Assembly: GCF_003997495.1 (NCBI RefSeq)
Contig: NZ_RZRU01000007.1
Span: forward strand, 1-64,000
DNA: 64,000 nt
Direction: 5' to 3'
From: Mesorhizobium sp. M7A.F.Ca.US.008.03.1.1
GTDB lineage: Bacteria > Pseudomonadota > Alphaproteobacteria > Rhizobiales > Rhizobiaceae
Part shown: positions 54,657-63,616 of the stretch, in pieces
Layout of the letters: each line of letters starts with the position of its first letter
Numbering within the stretch: position 1 is the stretch's first letter
Notes under the pieces: model-generated
Database searches by the model: none
The model's input: the letters and a program-made list of their open reading frames with translations, nothing else
Told to the model about the DNA's origin: nothing
Position numbers and translations under genes: made by a program

Positions 54657-55136
54657 ATGAGACTGACAGTGCTCGCTGCCGCCCTTTCGATAGCCTTGCC
54701 GGCGGCCGCCGTCGCCGGACCGGCGTCCAACGCCGTGAAGTTCTTCTATGTGCCGGCAGTCAAGTTCGAGGCCGACGAACAATATCGGGACCGGTTCACC
54801 GAGCCGGTGACGAAACTGTTCGACCTGAACGACCAGGCAACGAAAAGGAACCCGGACCAGGTTGCCTGCATCGATTTCGATCCTGGTCTCGACGCCCAGG
54901 ATTTCGATCAGAAGACCGTCTCGAAAACGCTGAAACTGTCTGAAAAGCTGGATGGCGACAACGCAGAGGTTACCGCGACGTTCAGCCTTTTTTCGGAAGG
55001 CGACGATTCCAAACGTGAAATGGTCTGGTCGCTCAAGAAGATCGACGGCAAGTGGAAAATATCGGACATCGCCTCCAAGACCAGCGACTGGACGCTCAGC
55101 GCGCTGGAATGCATGGCCGGCCAGACACCGGAGTAA
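54657..55136 (+). CDS. Secreted protein, DUF3828-like; paralogue of the next gene
   Basis: The 159-residue protein has a signal peptide (MRLTVLAAALSIALPAAAVAG) and a mature domain with WSLKKIDGKWKISDIASKTSDWTLSALEC at the end. That last part matches the C-terminus of the neighbouring gene (KRVDGDWKISDLLSVTGEWALSQYQC). The sequence looks like DUF3828-type periplasmic proteins of unknown function. A CxxxDP-type feature (ACIDFDP) is shared with the neighbour (ECLDPN). The two genes are four bases apart. Confidence 0.8.
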   Translation: MRLTVLAAALSIALPAAAVAGPASNAVKFFYVPAVKFEADEQYRDRFTEPVTKLFDLNDQATKRNPDQVACIDFDPGLDAQDFDQKTVSKTLKLSEKLDGDNAEVTATFSLFSEGDDSKREMVWSLKKIDGKWKISDIASKTSDWTLSALECMAGQTPE

Positions 55137-55140
55137 TGCG

Positions 55141-55755
55141 ATGGCCCGTCGCCCGTTCCTGGCACTGTCGACCATGTGCCTGCTGGCGGTGGGCCTGAGC
55201 GGTGCCGACGCCCAAGGTTTGTTGGGTCCGCCGCCGGCAAACGCCCCGGCTGACGCTGCGCCGGGCAACAGCGGGGCGCCGCCCGCAAATGCGCCCGGAA
55301 CCGGGGTGGAACCAAAAACGCCGCCGGTCGGATGGTCGCCAGCCGAGGCAGCGCCGGCAGCACCCGTCCAGCCGGGATCCCCGACAGCGGTGGTGCGGCC
55401 GTTTTACGATCAGGTCGGGCTGGAGATCGATCCGGCCGAGCGCAGCCATTTCATCGATCCGGCCAAAACCGTGCTCGACAAGAGCGACGCCTTGCGCAAA
55501 TCCGGGCAGGGCGAGTGCCTCGACCCCAACATGGCGCTCGACAATGCCGATTACGACAAGGCCGAGATCGACAAGAGCCTGAAGACGCTCGAGGCGATCA
55601 ACGGCGACCAGGCCAAGGTCATCGTCGCCTTCGTCATATCGGGCAACCCGCACCGGCTGGAATGGAAATTCAAGAGGGTCGACGGCGACTGGAAGATATC
55701 GGACCTGCTGTCGGTGACCGGCGAATGGGCACTCAGTCAATATCAGTGCGAATGA
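55141..55755 (+). CDS. Secreted protein, DUF3828-like; paralogue of the preceding gene
   Basis: The 204-residue protein has a signal peptide (residues 1-24, GADA/QGLL), a Pro/Ala-rich linker of about 60 residues and a C-terminal domain homologous to the preceding protein. Both keep a WKISD motif and one Cys at each end of the domain, which could form a disulfide. They are probably a tandem duplication, with the linker gained later. Function unknown. Confidence 0.8.
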   Translation: MARRPFLALSTMCLLAVGLSGADAQGLLGPPPANAPADAAPGNSGAPPANAPGTGVEPKTPPVGWSPAEAAPAAPVQPGSPTAVVRPFYDQVGLEIDPAERSHFIDPAKTVLDKSDALRKSGQGECLDPNMALDNADYDKAEIDKSLKTLEAINGDQAKVIVAFVISGNPHRLEWKFKRVDGDWKISDLLSVTGEWALSQYQCE

Positions 55756-55763
55756 GCGGGAGA

Positions 55764-56225
55764 CTAACCCCGCCCGCGATAGGGCGCCACCCCGGTGTCG
55801 GGCAGCCAGGCGCCTTCGGGCGGAGCGCCGGTTTGCCAGAACACATCGATCGGAATGCCGCCGCGTGGATACCAATAGCCGCCTATGCGCAACCACAGCG
55901 GCTTGGTTGCCGCCACGATGCGGCGGCCGATCATGACGGTGCAGTCTTCATGGAAGGCGCCATGGTTGCGAAACGAGGTCATGAACAGCTTGAGCGACTT
56001 CGATTCCACCAGAGCCGCATCGGGTGCGTAGTCGATGACGATATGGGCGAAGTCCGGCTGGCCGGTGACGGGGCACAGCGAGGTGAATTCCGGGCAGGTG
56101 AAGCGCACGATCGCCGGCGGTCCGTCACCACGCGAAAACGGTACGGTCTCCAGGACCGCTGCTTCGGGGCTTCGTGGCGTCTCGACGTGCGCGCCGAGCT
56201 GGGTGAGGGTTTTGGTGTCGATCAT
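55764..56225 (-). CDS. queF: NADPH-dependent 7-cyano-7-deazaguanine reductase
   Basis: The 153-residue type I QueF reduces preQ0 to preQ1 in queuosine synthesis. The catalytic Cys51 is in [12 protein letters not shown] and Asp58 follows. The NADPH-binding motif appears as ESKSLKLF and the typical FHEDC near residue 91. The single-domain length suits the short QueF form. It is convergent with the secreted-protein pair. I did not recognise a preQ1 riboswitch upstream. Confidence 0.95.
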   Translation of the reverse strand: MIDTKTLTQLGAHVETPRSPEAAVLETVPFSRGDGPPAIVRFTCPEFTSLCPVTGQPDFAHIVIDYAPDAALVESKSLKLFMTSFRNHGAFHEDCTVMIGRRIVAATKPLWLRIGGYWYPRGGIPIDVFWQTGAPPEGAWLPDTGVAPYRGRG

Positions 56226-56326
56226 GGGCGCAATCCTTGTCGCATGCGCCCGGAAGTGCGTGCGGGACGACATGCTTGAAAACGAATTTTGCCGCTCATA
56301 GCACAATTTGAAACCGCAGGAAGACG

Positions 56327-58372
56327 ATGACCAGCAACGATCCGCTTCTCCAGCCCTACCAGCTCAAACACCTGACGCTGAAGAACCGGGTCATGTCGAC
56401 CAGCCATGAGCCGGCCTATTCCGAGGACGGCATGCCGAAACAGCGCTACCGGCTCTACCATGCAGAGAAGGCCAAGGGCGGCATGGCGCTGACCATGACC
56501 GCCGGCTCGGCGATCGTCTCGCGCGACAGCCCGGCCGCTTTCGGCAATCTGCATGTCTATGACGACAGGATCGTGCCGTGGCTGGCCGAGCTCGCTGACG
56601 CCTGCCACGAGCATGACTGCAGGGTGATGATCCAGATCACCCATCTCGGCCGCCGCACCGGCTGGAACAAGGCCGACTGGCTGCCGGTGCTCTCGGCCTC
56701 GCCGGTGCGTGAGCCGGCGCATCGCGCATTCCCGAAGACGATCGAGGACTGGGACATCGAGCGCATCGTGGCCGACTATGCTTCGGCCGCCCAGCGCTGC
56801 GAGGCCGCCGGCCTCGACGGCATCGAGTTCGAATCCTACGGCCACCTGATGGACGGCTTCTGGTCGCCGGCCACCAACCATCGAGACGACGAGTTCGGCG
56901 GCTCGCTCGACAACCGCTTGCGCTTCACCAACATGGTGCTCGACGCCGTGAGGGCGGCGGTCGGCGAGAAATTTGTCGTCGGCATCCGCATGGTCGCCGA
57001 CGAAGATTTCGAGAAAGGCCTGTCGAAGGCGGAGGGGATCGAGATCGCCAGGCGGCTGGCGAGCTCCGGCAAGGTCGATTTCCTCAACATCATTCGTGGC
57101 TCGATCGAGAGCGATGCGGCGTTGACCAAGGTCATCCCGGTGGCCGGCATGCGCTCTTCGCCGCATCTCGATTTCGCCGGAGAGGTGAGGGCGGCGACGA
57201 AATTCCCGACCTTCCATGCGGCGCGCATATCCGACGTCGCCACCGCACGCCACGCCATCGCCACCGGCAAGCTCGACATGGTCGGCATGACCCGCGCCCA
57301 TATCGCCGATCCACACATCATCAAAAAGGTGATGGAGGGGCGCGAGCATGAGATCCGCCCGTGCGTGGGCGCTACCTATTGTCTCGACCGCATCTATGAG
57401 GGCGGCGAAGCGCTCTGCGTCCACAATGCCGCGACCGGCCGCGAGGCCGAAATCCCGCATATCATCGTCAAGGCCGAAGGACCGAAGCAGAAAATCGTGG
57501 TCGTCGGTGCCGGCGCCGGCGGGCTGGAGGTTGCGCGTGTCGCGGCCGAGCGCGGCCACAAGGTGATGGTGCTTGAAGCATCGAGCCAGGCCGGCGGCCA
57601 GGTGCGATTGGCGACGCAGAACCCGCGCCGCAAGGAGCTGATCGGTATCATCGACTGGCGGCTGGCTGAACTCGACCGGCTCGGCGTCGAGATCCGCTAC
57701 GACACCTGGGCGGAGAAGGACGATGTTCTGGCGCTATCACCAGACGTGGTGGTGGTCGCCACCGGCGGTCTGCCGCAGAACCCGCCGCTGACGGCCGGCG
57801 ACAACCTTGTCACCTCGAGCTGGGACATCACGGCCGGCAGCGTCAAGCCAGCCGAAAATGTGCTGCTCTATGACGACAATGGCGGCCATCAGGGCATGGG
57901 CGCCGCCGAACTGATCGCCAATGCCGGCTCGAAACTCGAGCTCGTATCGCCGGAGCGTTTCTTTGCCCCGGAAATGGGCGGCATGAACCATGTGCCCTAC
58001 ATGCGCGCCTTCCAGGAAAAGGGCGTCACCATCACCATCAACACGCGGCTGCGTTCGGTGCGGCGCGAGGGCAATCAACTGGTCGCCGAACTGGCATCGG
58101 ATTTCGCCGATGGCTGGCGCGGCGAGCGCAGGGTCGACCAGGTGGTGGTCGAGCACGGCACGCTGCCGCTCGATGATCTCTATCTCTCGCTGAAGCCACT
58201 ATCGAAGAATGGCGGCGCGGTGGATTATGAGCGTCTGGTGAGCGGTGGCGACATCTTTCCAGCCCGTAATCCGCAAGGCGGCTTCGTGATGTTCCGCATC
58301 GGCGACGCGGTCGCCTCGCGCAACATCCATGCCGCCATCTATGACGGTATCAGGTTCGGCTTGCGGATCTGA
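56327..58372 (+). CDS. FMN/FeS oxidoreductase, N-methylproline demethylase-like (OYE-like family)
   Basis: The 681-residue protein has an Old Yellow Enzyme-like barrel (FMN, residues 1-330) with [25 protein letters not shown] and [20 protein letters not shown]. The cluster region has C346, C352 and C364. A dinucleotide-binding domain begins with [28 protein letters not shown]. Dimethylamine/trimethylamine dehydrogenase and stachydrine N-demethylases share this layout; the best match by eye is the N-methylproline demethylase type. The second Cys of the four-Cys cluster motif is Ala349. It is divergent from queF and lies 3.5 kb from the MttB-family gene. Confidence 0.85.
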   Translation: MTSNDPLLQPYQLKHLTLKNRVMSTSHEPAYSEDGMPKQRYRLYHAEKAKGGMALTMTAGSAIVSRDSPAAFGNLHVYDDRIVPWLAELADACHEHDCRVMIQITHLGRRTGWNKADWLPVLSASPVREPAHRAFPKTIEDWDIERIVADYASAAQRCEAAGLDGIEFESYGHLMDGFWSPATNHRDDEFGGSLDNRLRFTNMVLDAVRAAVGEKFVVGIRMVADEDFEKGLSKAEGIEIARRLASSGKVDFLNIIRGSIESDAALTKVIPVAGMRSSPHLDFAGEVRAATKFPTFHAARISDVATARHAIATGKLDMVGMTRAHIADPHIIKKVMEGREHEIRPCVGATYCLDRIYEGGEALCVHNAATGREAEIPHIIVKAEGPKQKIVVVGAGAGGLEVARVAAERGHKVMVLEASSQAGGQVRLATQNPRRKELIGIIDWRLAELDRLGVEIRYDTWAEKDDVLALSPDVVVVATGGLPQNPPLTAGDNLVTSSWDITAGSVKPAENVLLYDDNGGHQGMGAAELIANAGSKLELVSPERFFAPEMGGMNHVPYMRAFQEKGVTITINTRLRSVRREGNQLVAELASDFADGWRGERRVDQVVVEHGTLPLDDLYLSLKPLSKNGGAVDYERLVSGGDIFPARNPQGGFVMFRIGDAVASRNIHAAIYDGIRFGLRI

Positions 58373-58513
58373 AATTAGGTATCGCGAGGATCGGTGGCGC
58401 GCGGCCGGACCTGCGTACGAGAGCCCGTGTACTTCGGTCTGGCAGCGCGCCCGCACGTCATTGGCTCGTCGCCAGACAACGTACGATTCTGTGGATGTGC
58501 TGCGTGGCGGCGC

Positions 58514-58921
58514 TCAAAACATTCTGGCGGTGGCCATGCACAGCACGGTCAGCACCAGCAGCCCCCCGGCGATGCGCTCGCCTCTTGTCATCTTCGCGCG
58601 TAACTGGCTTTCCGTTGCCGCATCGGCACCGGCAAGCTGCCTGCTGGCTGAGCCCACCAGCGCGCCTTGCACGCCGGCGGCGATCAGGGCGGTCACGATG
58701 CCCAGCGCCAGCACCTTCTCCATCGAGCCGAAAACGCCCTCGTGAAAGAAATACCAGAGCAGTATGCCGGTCAGGAAAACCAGACCGGCAGCGCCCATCT
58801 GCGGCCGGAAGAATCGTTCCGCCCGGATATCGGGGTCACGGCCGACCGCGATGGTCGTACCCGCCCAGAATACGCCTGCCATGACATGAAGGCCGATAAC
58901 GACGATGTAGACATATTGCAT
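58514..58921 (-). CDS. Hypothetical integral membrane protein
   Basis: I do not recognise this 135-residue protein. It has four predicted membrane spans (residues 2-25, 43-62, 68-90 and 112-132). The first has YVYIVVIGLHVMAGVFWAG with a His near the end, and the last ends in LCMATARMF. His and polar residues in the spans could bind heme or a quinone, but this is weak. It is divergent from a MarR gene, which may control it. Start ATG 58921 follows CGAGAGGAGATCCG. Confidence 0.75.
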   Translation of the reverse strand: MQYVYIVVIGLHVMAGVFWAGTTIAVGRDPDIRAERFFRPQMGAAGLVFLTGILLWYFFHEGVFGSMEKVLALGIVTALIAAGVQGALVGSASRQLAGADAATESQLRAKMTRGERIAGGLLVLTVLCMATARMF

Positions 58922-58959
58922 GATCGGATCTCCTCTCGCGTCCGCCACTGCGCACAAAG

Positions 58960-58982
58960 TTAGATATCGAATGATTAGATGT
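58960..58982. promoter_or_regulatory. Two direct repeats TTAGAT(A/G)T with a 15-bp period, candidate MarR site
   Basis: TTAGATAT at 58960-58967 and TTAGATGT at 58975-58982 lie between a divergent membrane-protein gene and a marR gene. The 15-bp spacing is off the helical repeat, so simple MarR-dimer binding is uncertain. Confidence 0.3.
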
Positions 58983-59038
58983 CAATGTATAAAAGACAGC
59001 CGGTTCCCTCTGCGGAAAACACCGTCTAGTGTCCTGCA

Positions 59039-59467
59039 ATGACACCCTTCGAACGCCCGCCAGTCGGCATGAATCTGGGACGAACCGCCAAGCTGGTTGC
59101 CCAAGCCTTCGACGCTGCCCTGGTTGAGGTCGGCGGCACGCTGCCGGTCTGGCTCACTCTGCTGTCGGTCAAGTCGAGCAAGCTTGCCAATCAGCGTGAA
59201 CTCGCCGGCATGATCGGCATCCAGGGCGCGACGTTGACCCACCATCTCAACGCGATGGAGGCGCAGGGCCTGCTGACGCGCCGCCGTGATCCCGCCAATC
59301 GCCGCGTTCATCTGGTCGAATTGACCGAGGCCGGGGAAGCGATGTTCGAGACACTGCGCAAGGCCGCGCTCGTCTTCGACAAGCGGCTGCGAGTGGGATT
59401 GACCGACGAGCGTCTGGCGGAGTTCGCGCAGGTGTTGGCGGCGTTGCGGGCCAACGTGGAAAGCTAG
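59039..59467 (+). CDS. MarR-family transcriptional regulator
   Basis: The 142-residue protein has the MarR winged helix (KLANQRELAGMIGIQGATLTHHLNAMEAQGLLTRRRDPANRRVHLVELT). It differs clearly from the MarR at 6625. It is divergent from a four-span membrane protein gene and 18 bases precede the stop of the deacetylase pseudogene. The regulated genes are probably itself and the divergent gene. Confidence 0.9.
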   Translation: MTPFERPPVGMNLGRTAKLVAQAFDAALVEVGGTLPVWLTLLSVKSSKLANQRELAGMIGIQGATLTHHLNAMEAQGLLTRRRDPANRRVHLVELTEAGEAMFETLRKAALVFDKRLRVGLTDERLAEFAQVLAALRANVES

Positions 59468-59485
59468 ACTAAGGCAGGACAAGGC

Positions 59486-60221
59486 TCAGTCGTCGTAGCC
59501 CTGGATTGCCCCAAAGGTGTAACGGCGCAGCTTCAGCGCGGTGATCAAATTGGTCAGCTTCGTCTTGCCGTCGAAACCATCCTGGAACATCTCGTCATGC
59601 ATCAGCAGGATCAGCTTGCCGGGCTTGACGAAGCGGCCATAGCCGAACAGGTGATCGATCTCGCTGACCAGATGGTCGACGCTCTGCACCGGCTCGCCGT
59701 TGTCCTTGTGCACCCATTCGTGGTCCCAGCCGTAGAGATAGAAGCCTGAGGCCGCGACAAATTCGTAGTCGGGTTCTTCATGCCCCTCCTGGGCGAGGCC
59801 AAGCGAAGTGTCGTTCTTCGACATGGAGGGCAGCCTGAACACGTCGCGCCCCGGCAGCCTTGCATGCACCACGGGCTTCAACCCGAGCACCGCGTTTGCC
59901 CGTACCATGTCGGCTACGACACCCTCGGTGTCGCCATAGAAATGCCGGTAGTGATTGTAGGCATGGCTGTAGCTGTGGTTGCCGAGCGTCACCAGAGGAA
60001 GTTGCTTGGCGCGCTGGACGAGCGCTCTGTTGGTGGCGCTAGCCTGTGCGTGCATGCCGACCATGGGTTGCGGGAACCTGCTCGGCTTCCAGCACATCGA
60101 GGATGTTGCTTGTGCCGTTCAGCGGCCCATCGTCGAAGGTAAGATAGATTGTGCGATCGGCCCCTAGGGCGGGGGCCGCAAAAATCAAAACTGCCGCCAG
60201 GACAAATCGAAACGGTGTCAT
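59486..60221 (-). pseudogene. Polysaccharide deacetylase (NodB-homology domain), frameshifted
   Basis: The gene starts at 60221 with a signal peptide (MTPFRFVLAAVLIFAAPALG) and the NodB motif TFDDGP. At about 60065 the frame breaks. The upstream frame ends its homology at LEAEQVPAT, and homology resumes in another frame at MVGMHAQASATN. Only one base lies between them where six are expected (codons for Phe-Phe in relatives), so a 5-base loss is likely. The rest is intact, including GNHSYSHAY and the DHEWVHK region. The IS1-family transposon is 74 bases upstream of its start, which has also cut off its promoter. Confidence 0.8.
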
Positions 60222-60287
60222 CAGCCCCGATATCCGGTTGCGATCACGACAAGGCCGCCATCTTCACACGCGGTTGTCAAGGCAGCC

Positions 60288-60295
60288 CGGCCGTA
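60288..60295. repeat. Left target-site duplication CGGCCGTA of the IS1-family element
   Basis: The same eight bases occur at 63626-63633, just outside the right inverted repeat. An 8-bp duplication is typical of the IS1 family and shows that the element inserted as one unit. Confidence 0.9.
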
Positions 60296-60318
60296 GGTAG
60301 TGGGTCAGTTTGAAATTC
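60296..60318. repeat. Left 23-bp terminal inverted repeat of the IS1-family element
   Basis: Starts GGTAGTGGGTCAGTTTGA and matches the reverse complement of 63603-63625 without mismatch. The match stops abruptly after 23 bp. Confidence 0.9.
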
Positions 60319-60357
60319 AGCCTTTGAAGTGACGCGCGCGGATGCCATATTGGAGGG

Positions 60358-60591
60358 ATGATCAAATCGACCAATGGCTACCTTCTCGAACACGCGCGGA
60401 CCGATATGTCTGGGCCTGATGGCCTGCGCACGGTAAGAATCATTACCATTGCTGACTCCCTTGACGATGCATTTGCGCAAGCTGGTGCGCTGCTCCCTGA
60501 ACAAGGGTTGACCCTTCTGGATAGCGGTCCAGACGTCATGTTGGAAGCTAAGTCGCTGGGCATGAAGGCCGGGGAAGCAAGGAAGCTGTAA
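60358..60591 (+). CDS. Passenger gene 1: 77-residue protein, unknown
   Basis: I do not recognise this protein. It is soluble and mixed alpha-beta in appearance, with TVRIITIADSLDDAFAQAGALLPEQGLTLLDSG. It follows a perfect ribosome binding site, GGAGGG, directly before the ATG. The stop overlaps the next start by one base (TAATG). It opens the four-gene cargo operon inside the IS1-family element. Confidence 0.65.
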   Translation: MIKSTNGYLLEHARTDMSGPDGLRTVRIITIADSLDDAFAQAGALLPEQGLTLLDSGPDVMLEAKSLGMKAGEARKL

Positions 60592-60818
60592 TGAAGTCTC
60601 CAAAGCGCCCGCGCGATCCCAACGAACTGGCTAAATTGATTGCAGACATTGCCACCGGCACCGCAAGTGATAACGTGCCCTCGGAAAGTCCAATGGCCTC
60701 TCTAGGGAGATCAGGCGGACTAAAGGGGGGTGCGGCGAGGGCGGAGTCATTATCGCCCGAACGTCGCCGTGATATAGCCAAGCGGGCAGCATCATCGCGA
60801 TGGGGAAAGCCAAAGTAG
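60591..60818 (+). CDS. Passenger gene 2: small basic 'histone H1/RNA-binding-like' protein
   Basis: The 75-residue protein has KRPRDPNELAKLIADIATG near the start and SGGLKGGAARAESLSPERRRDIAKRAASSRW at the end. This is the pattern of a widespread small basic family often labelled histone H1-like or RNA-binding in bacterial annotations; function is not proven. It overlaps the HipA-like gene by 19 bases, so the two are probably translated together. Confidence 0.75.
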   Translation: MKSPKRPRDPNELAKLIADIATGTASDNVPSESPMASLGRSGGLKGGAARAESLSPERRRDIAKRAASSRWGKPK

Positions 60819-61585
60819 GACAGTCTCCCTACCTTATTGGGATCAGCGTCGAAACTCTATGGTGCGTGCAAAGTACCGGCACTGCTGACCCCCCAATGAT
60901 TTGTCGATGTGATGACGGCTCGGAGTACGCTGTCAAAGGCGCTATCCCCAACCCCTCACTACCGCACCAAGAGTATTTCTGCGCTCGGCTTGGTGAACTA
61001 GCCGGCATCAATTCCCCGCCGATACGCATAGTGAAAAACAATGGCCAAGATTGTTTCGGTTCACGCTGGGAAAGTGGCGTCGAGACTGGAACCGGGCCTG
61101 TCGATTTCTGGTGGGTTCGTGCCCATGCCGGCGACATCGATTTTTCTCTTCTGGCGCCGACCCTTTCGAGGATATTGGCGTTTGATTTGTTTGTGCACAA
61201 CGTTGACAGGCATCTGAGAAACTACATCGTCAGGAAACAAAACTTTGGCCACACGGTAATTGCTATGGATTACTCCCAAGCGTGGCTTTGGAATGGCTTT
61301 CCACTACCCCCTATACCACTACACAGTAGCGCAAAAACGGTAATAGCTCTGCGGTTTCTTTTAAAGCTTTTTGGTCACTTTATTGTCCAGGCGCAGGTTG
61401 AGCATGTATGCAAGAAGTTAACGGAAATTAAGAGTTCTCAAATTCTTCAAATTATACACGAACAGCCGGCAAGTTGGTTGACGAAAAGCCGAAAAGACGA
61501 TATCATCTCTTGGTGGGAATCTGCTGATCGACTTGCGCGTATTAAACAAGTAGAGGAGGGCATAAAAAATGGATCGTGTTTATAG
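60800..61585 (+). CDS. Passenger gene 3: HipA-like kinase
   Basis: The 261-residue protein has the HipA-family catalytic loop HNVDRHLRN (residues 133-141), a later MDYSQAW metal-binding segment (Asp157) and a probable ATP-lysine in EYAVKG (Lys46). It is shorter than E. coli HipA (440 aa) and lacks the HipA N-subdomain 1, matching the compact HipA-like group. HipA phosphorylates GltX, causing growth arrest; the target here is unknown. It overlaps gene 2 by 19 bases and the DUF3037 gene by 17 bases. This A+T-rich region suggests transfer. Confidence 0.8.
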   Translation: MGKAKVGQSPYLIGISVETLWCVQSTGTADPPMICRCDDGSEYAVKGAIPNPSLPHQEYFCARLGELAGINSPPIRIVKNNGQDCFGSRWESGVETGTGPVDFWWVRAHAGDIDFSLLAPTLSRILAFDLFVHNVDRHLRNYIVRKQNFGHTVIAMDYSQAWLWNGFPLPPIPLHSSAKTVIALRFLLKLFGHFIVQAQVEHVCKKLTEIKSSQILQIIHEQPASWLTKSRKDDIISWWESADRLARIKQVEEGIKNGSCL

Positions 61586-62384
61586 TTATGCCATTCTCCA
61601 AGCTGCCCCGGACGCGCGGCGGAATGAACGCGTCAATATCGGCTTGGTGGTTCTGAAAGAGGATGGACTTGATATTCAAGTCGTTGAATCGCGTAAGATA
61701 CGCGCCCTGACCGGCCAATCGTGGGATGCCTTGATTGATTCTTACTCGAAGGCTTTGCGCGCAGTGGACGATCCATCGGCAAATATTGAGGAACGGCTAA
61801 TCTACCTGAATGCTGCGGAGGGCGAGATATTGCTTTCGGCTTCCGGTTGGTTCAAGGCGTTTGACCAAGAACAGTATGATGCTCGCATAAATGAAATCGT
61901 TGATGCGATTATCGCTAGGCCGTCTTCACGTAAACCCAAAGAGGATACGTCAATTGTCGCTGAGATAAGCGCAGATTTGCGCAGAGCGAAGATTTTGGCG
62001 ACAAAGGAAGATACACTTGCAACTGGCAAGGTCGTCAGGAATTACCGAGTAGACGTTGGGTTAGAGGCAGACTTCGCCCAACTGAATTCCCGCCTGCATG
62101 TCGCGTCTGTTCTCGATTTGCGGTCAGCACATCCGCAATTGGCGCAGGCAGCGCTTAAGGCGGTTGTTCTTGACCGAGCAGCCGCATCATATGACGGGAA
62201 CATCCACAAGATTGGTGTCTACGCCGTCGCGCCTGCGCGCCGGCAGGAAGTTATAGACAATATCACGCTATTGGAGCGCTATTCAGACGATCTTGTTAAC
62301 TGGGAAGACCCTAGCGACCAACGCGGCCTGAAGAAGATATTTTTCGACGCCTACAATTCACATGTCGATGGACATTCAAACTGA
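61569..62384 (+). CDS. Passenger gene 4: DUF3037 protein
   Basis: The 271-residue protein has the DUF3037 opening YSYAILQAAPDARRNERVNIGLVVL and continues with helical segments containing SADLRRAKILATKEDTLATGKV. DUF3037 genes are often next to compact HipA-like kinases, as here (17-base overlap), so the two likely act as a module. DUF3037 may be the partner or antidote of the kinase; this is inference. The function of the domain is not established. Confidence 0.8.
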   Translation: MDRVYSYAILQAAPDARRNERVNIGLVVLKEDGLDIQVVESRKIRALTGQSWDALIDSYSKALRAVDDPSANIEERLIYLNAAEGEILLSASGWFKAFDQEQYDARINEIVDAIIARPSSRKPKEDTSIVAEISADLRRAKILATKEDTLATGKVVRNYRVDVGLEADFAQLNSRLHVASVLDLRSAHPQLAQAALKAVVLDRAAASYDGNIHKIGVYAVAPARRQEVIDNITLLERYSDDLVNWEDPSDQRGLKKIFFDAYNSHVDGHSN

Positions 62385-62428
62385 CCTATATGCTTGACCG
62401 ATGAGAGCGCATGCCCTATATTGAGGGC

Positions 62429-63307
62429 ATGAACAAGCTTGACAACAAGACCCGCGCCCAAATCCTGCACCTTCTTTGCGAAGGGCAGTCCATCCGTGCC
62501 ATAACGCGCGTTATGGGCATGAGCAAAAACACGGTCGCCAAGCTTCTGTCGGATGCAGGCGCGGTTTGTGCGCAATATCAGGATGAAACCCTTCGCAACC
62601 TCACCAGCCGTCGCATTCAGGTGGACGAAATTTGGAGTTTCACTTACGCGAAGCAGAAGAACGTTGCGACAGCGGCAGCCGCCCCGGAATGGGCGGGTGA
62701 CACATGGACCTGGACTGCCATAGACGCCGACACCAAGCTTGTCATGTCGTGGCTGGTCGGCGGGCGCGATAGTGAATATGCAATGGGCTTCATGGACGAT
62801 CTGGCGAAGCGCCTTGCCAATCGCGTCCAGCTTACCAGCGACGGCCACAAGGCCTATCTAGAGGCTGTTGAGGGCGCATTCGGCGGGGATATCGATTACG
62901 CCATGCTGGTAAAGATTTACGGCAACTCGCCAGAGTCCGCAAAGGGCCGCTACAGCCCCGCTGGCTATATCAGTTCCCGCAAATTGAAGGTCGAAGGAAA
63001 CCCCGACAGGAAGCACGTCAGCACGTCGTTTGCCGAGCGGCAGAACCTGACCATGCGGATGCACATGCGCCGCTTCACGCGTCTGACCAATGGCTTTTCC
63101 AAGAAGGTGGAGGCTCACGCCAACGCCGTGGCACTTCACTTCATGTACTACAATTTTGTTCGCATCCATGCCACATTGCGCATGACGCCTGCGATGTCCG
63201 CAGGCGTGACCGGCAAGCTTTGGGAGGTCGACGACATCGTTGCGCTGATCGAAGCGAAGGAAGCCGAAAAGCCGCTGGTGCGCGGGCCTTACAAGAAGCA
63301 TGGATGA
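62429..63307 (+). CDS. IS1-family transposase
   Basis: The 292-residue protein has an N-terminal helix-turn-helix ([33 protein letters not shown]) and a DDE domain with [39 protein letters not shown] and [27 protein letters not shown]; the latter stretch is typical of IS1-family passenger-element transposases. Translation is continuous, without the InsA/InsB frameshift of classical IS1. The start at ATG 62429 follows GAGGG; an ATG at 62411 adds six residues. The element seems potentially active. Confidence 0.9.
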   Translation: MNKLDNKTRAQILHLLCEGQSIRAITRVMGMSKNTVAKLLSDAGAVCAQYQDETLRNLTSRRIQVDEIWSFTYAKQKNVATAAAAPEWAGDTWTWTAIDADTKLVMSWLVGGRDSEYAMGFMDDLAKRLANRVQLTSDGHKAYLEAVEGAFGGDIDYAMLVKIYGNSPESAKGRYSPAGYISSRKLKVEGNPDRKHVSTSFAERQNLTMRMHMRRFTRLTNGFSKKVEAHANAVALHFMYYNFVRIHATLRMTPAMSAGVTGKLWEVDDIVALIEAKEAEKPLVRGPYKKHG

Positions 63308-63616
63308 ATGGACATCGCGGCAAGACTTACCCAAGAGACGCGCGAGTGCTTGGAACGCATTACGTCCCTTTCGTGGGATGTTCATGCGGCGGCTATCAGG
63401 CGGCGCTCGCCCCGGCCGGCAGGCGATACATACGGCTTCTCGGATGACGGCGTTTACTTCGACGTGGGAGACAGCGCTGAATGGCTCGATAAGCCAGAAG
63501 GGGACATACTTCTCAAAGCTTTTGTCGTCGCATTTCCTCAGCCATCCGACGATGAAGGCATTCGCGAAGAGCAGTCCGCAATACTGAAGCGCCCAGATAC
63601 CAGAATTTCAAACTGA
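63308..63616 (+). CDS. Passenger gene 5: 102-residue protein, unknown
   Basis: I do not recognise this protein. Its ATG follows the transposase stop directly, and its stop codon lies inside the right inverted repeat. The sequence has a helical start (TQETRECLERITSLSWDVHAAAIRRR) and an acidic end. Its position suggests it is a regular part of the element, perhaps a transposition accessory factor, rather than cargo. Confidence 0.6.
   Translation: MDIAARLTQETRECLERITSLSWDVHAAAIRRRSPRPAGDTYGFSDDGVYFDVGDSAEWLDKPEGDILLKAFVVAFPQPSDDEGIREEQSAILKRPDTRISN

Noticed and set aside
56226..56326. preQ1 riboswitch before queF
   Set aside because: I found no fitting pseudoknot sequence in the 101 bases upstream. 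The space is shared with the divergent flavoprotein gene.
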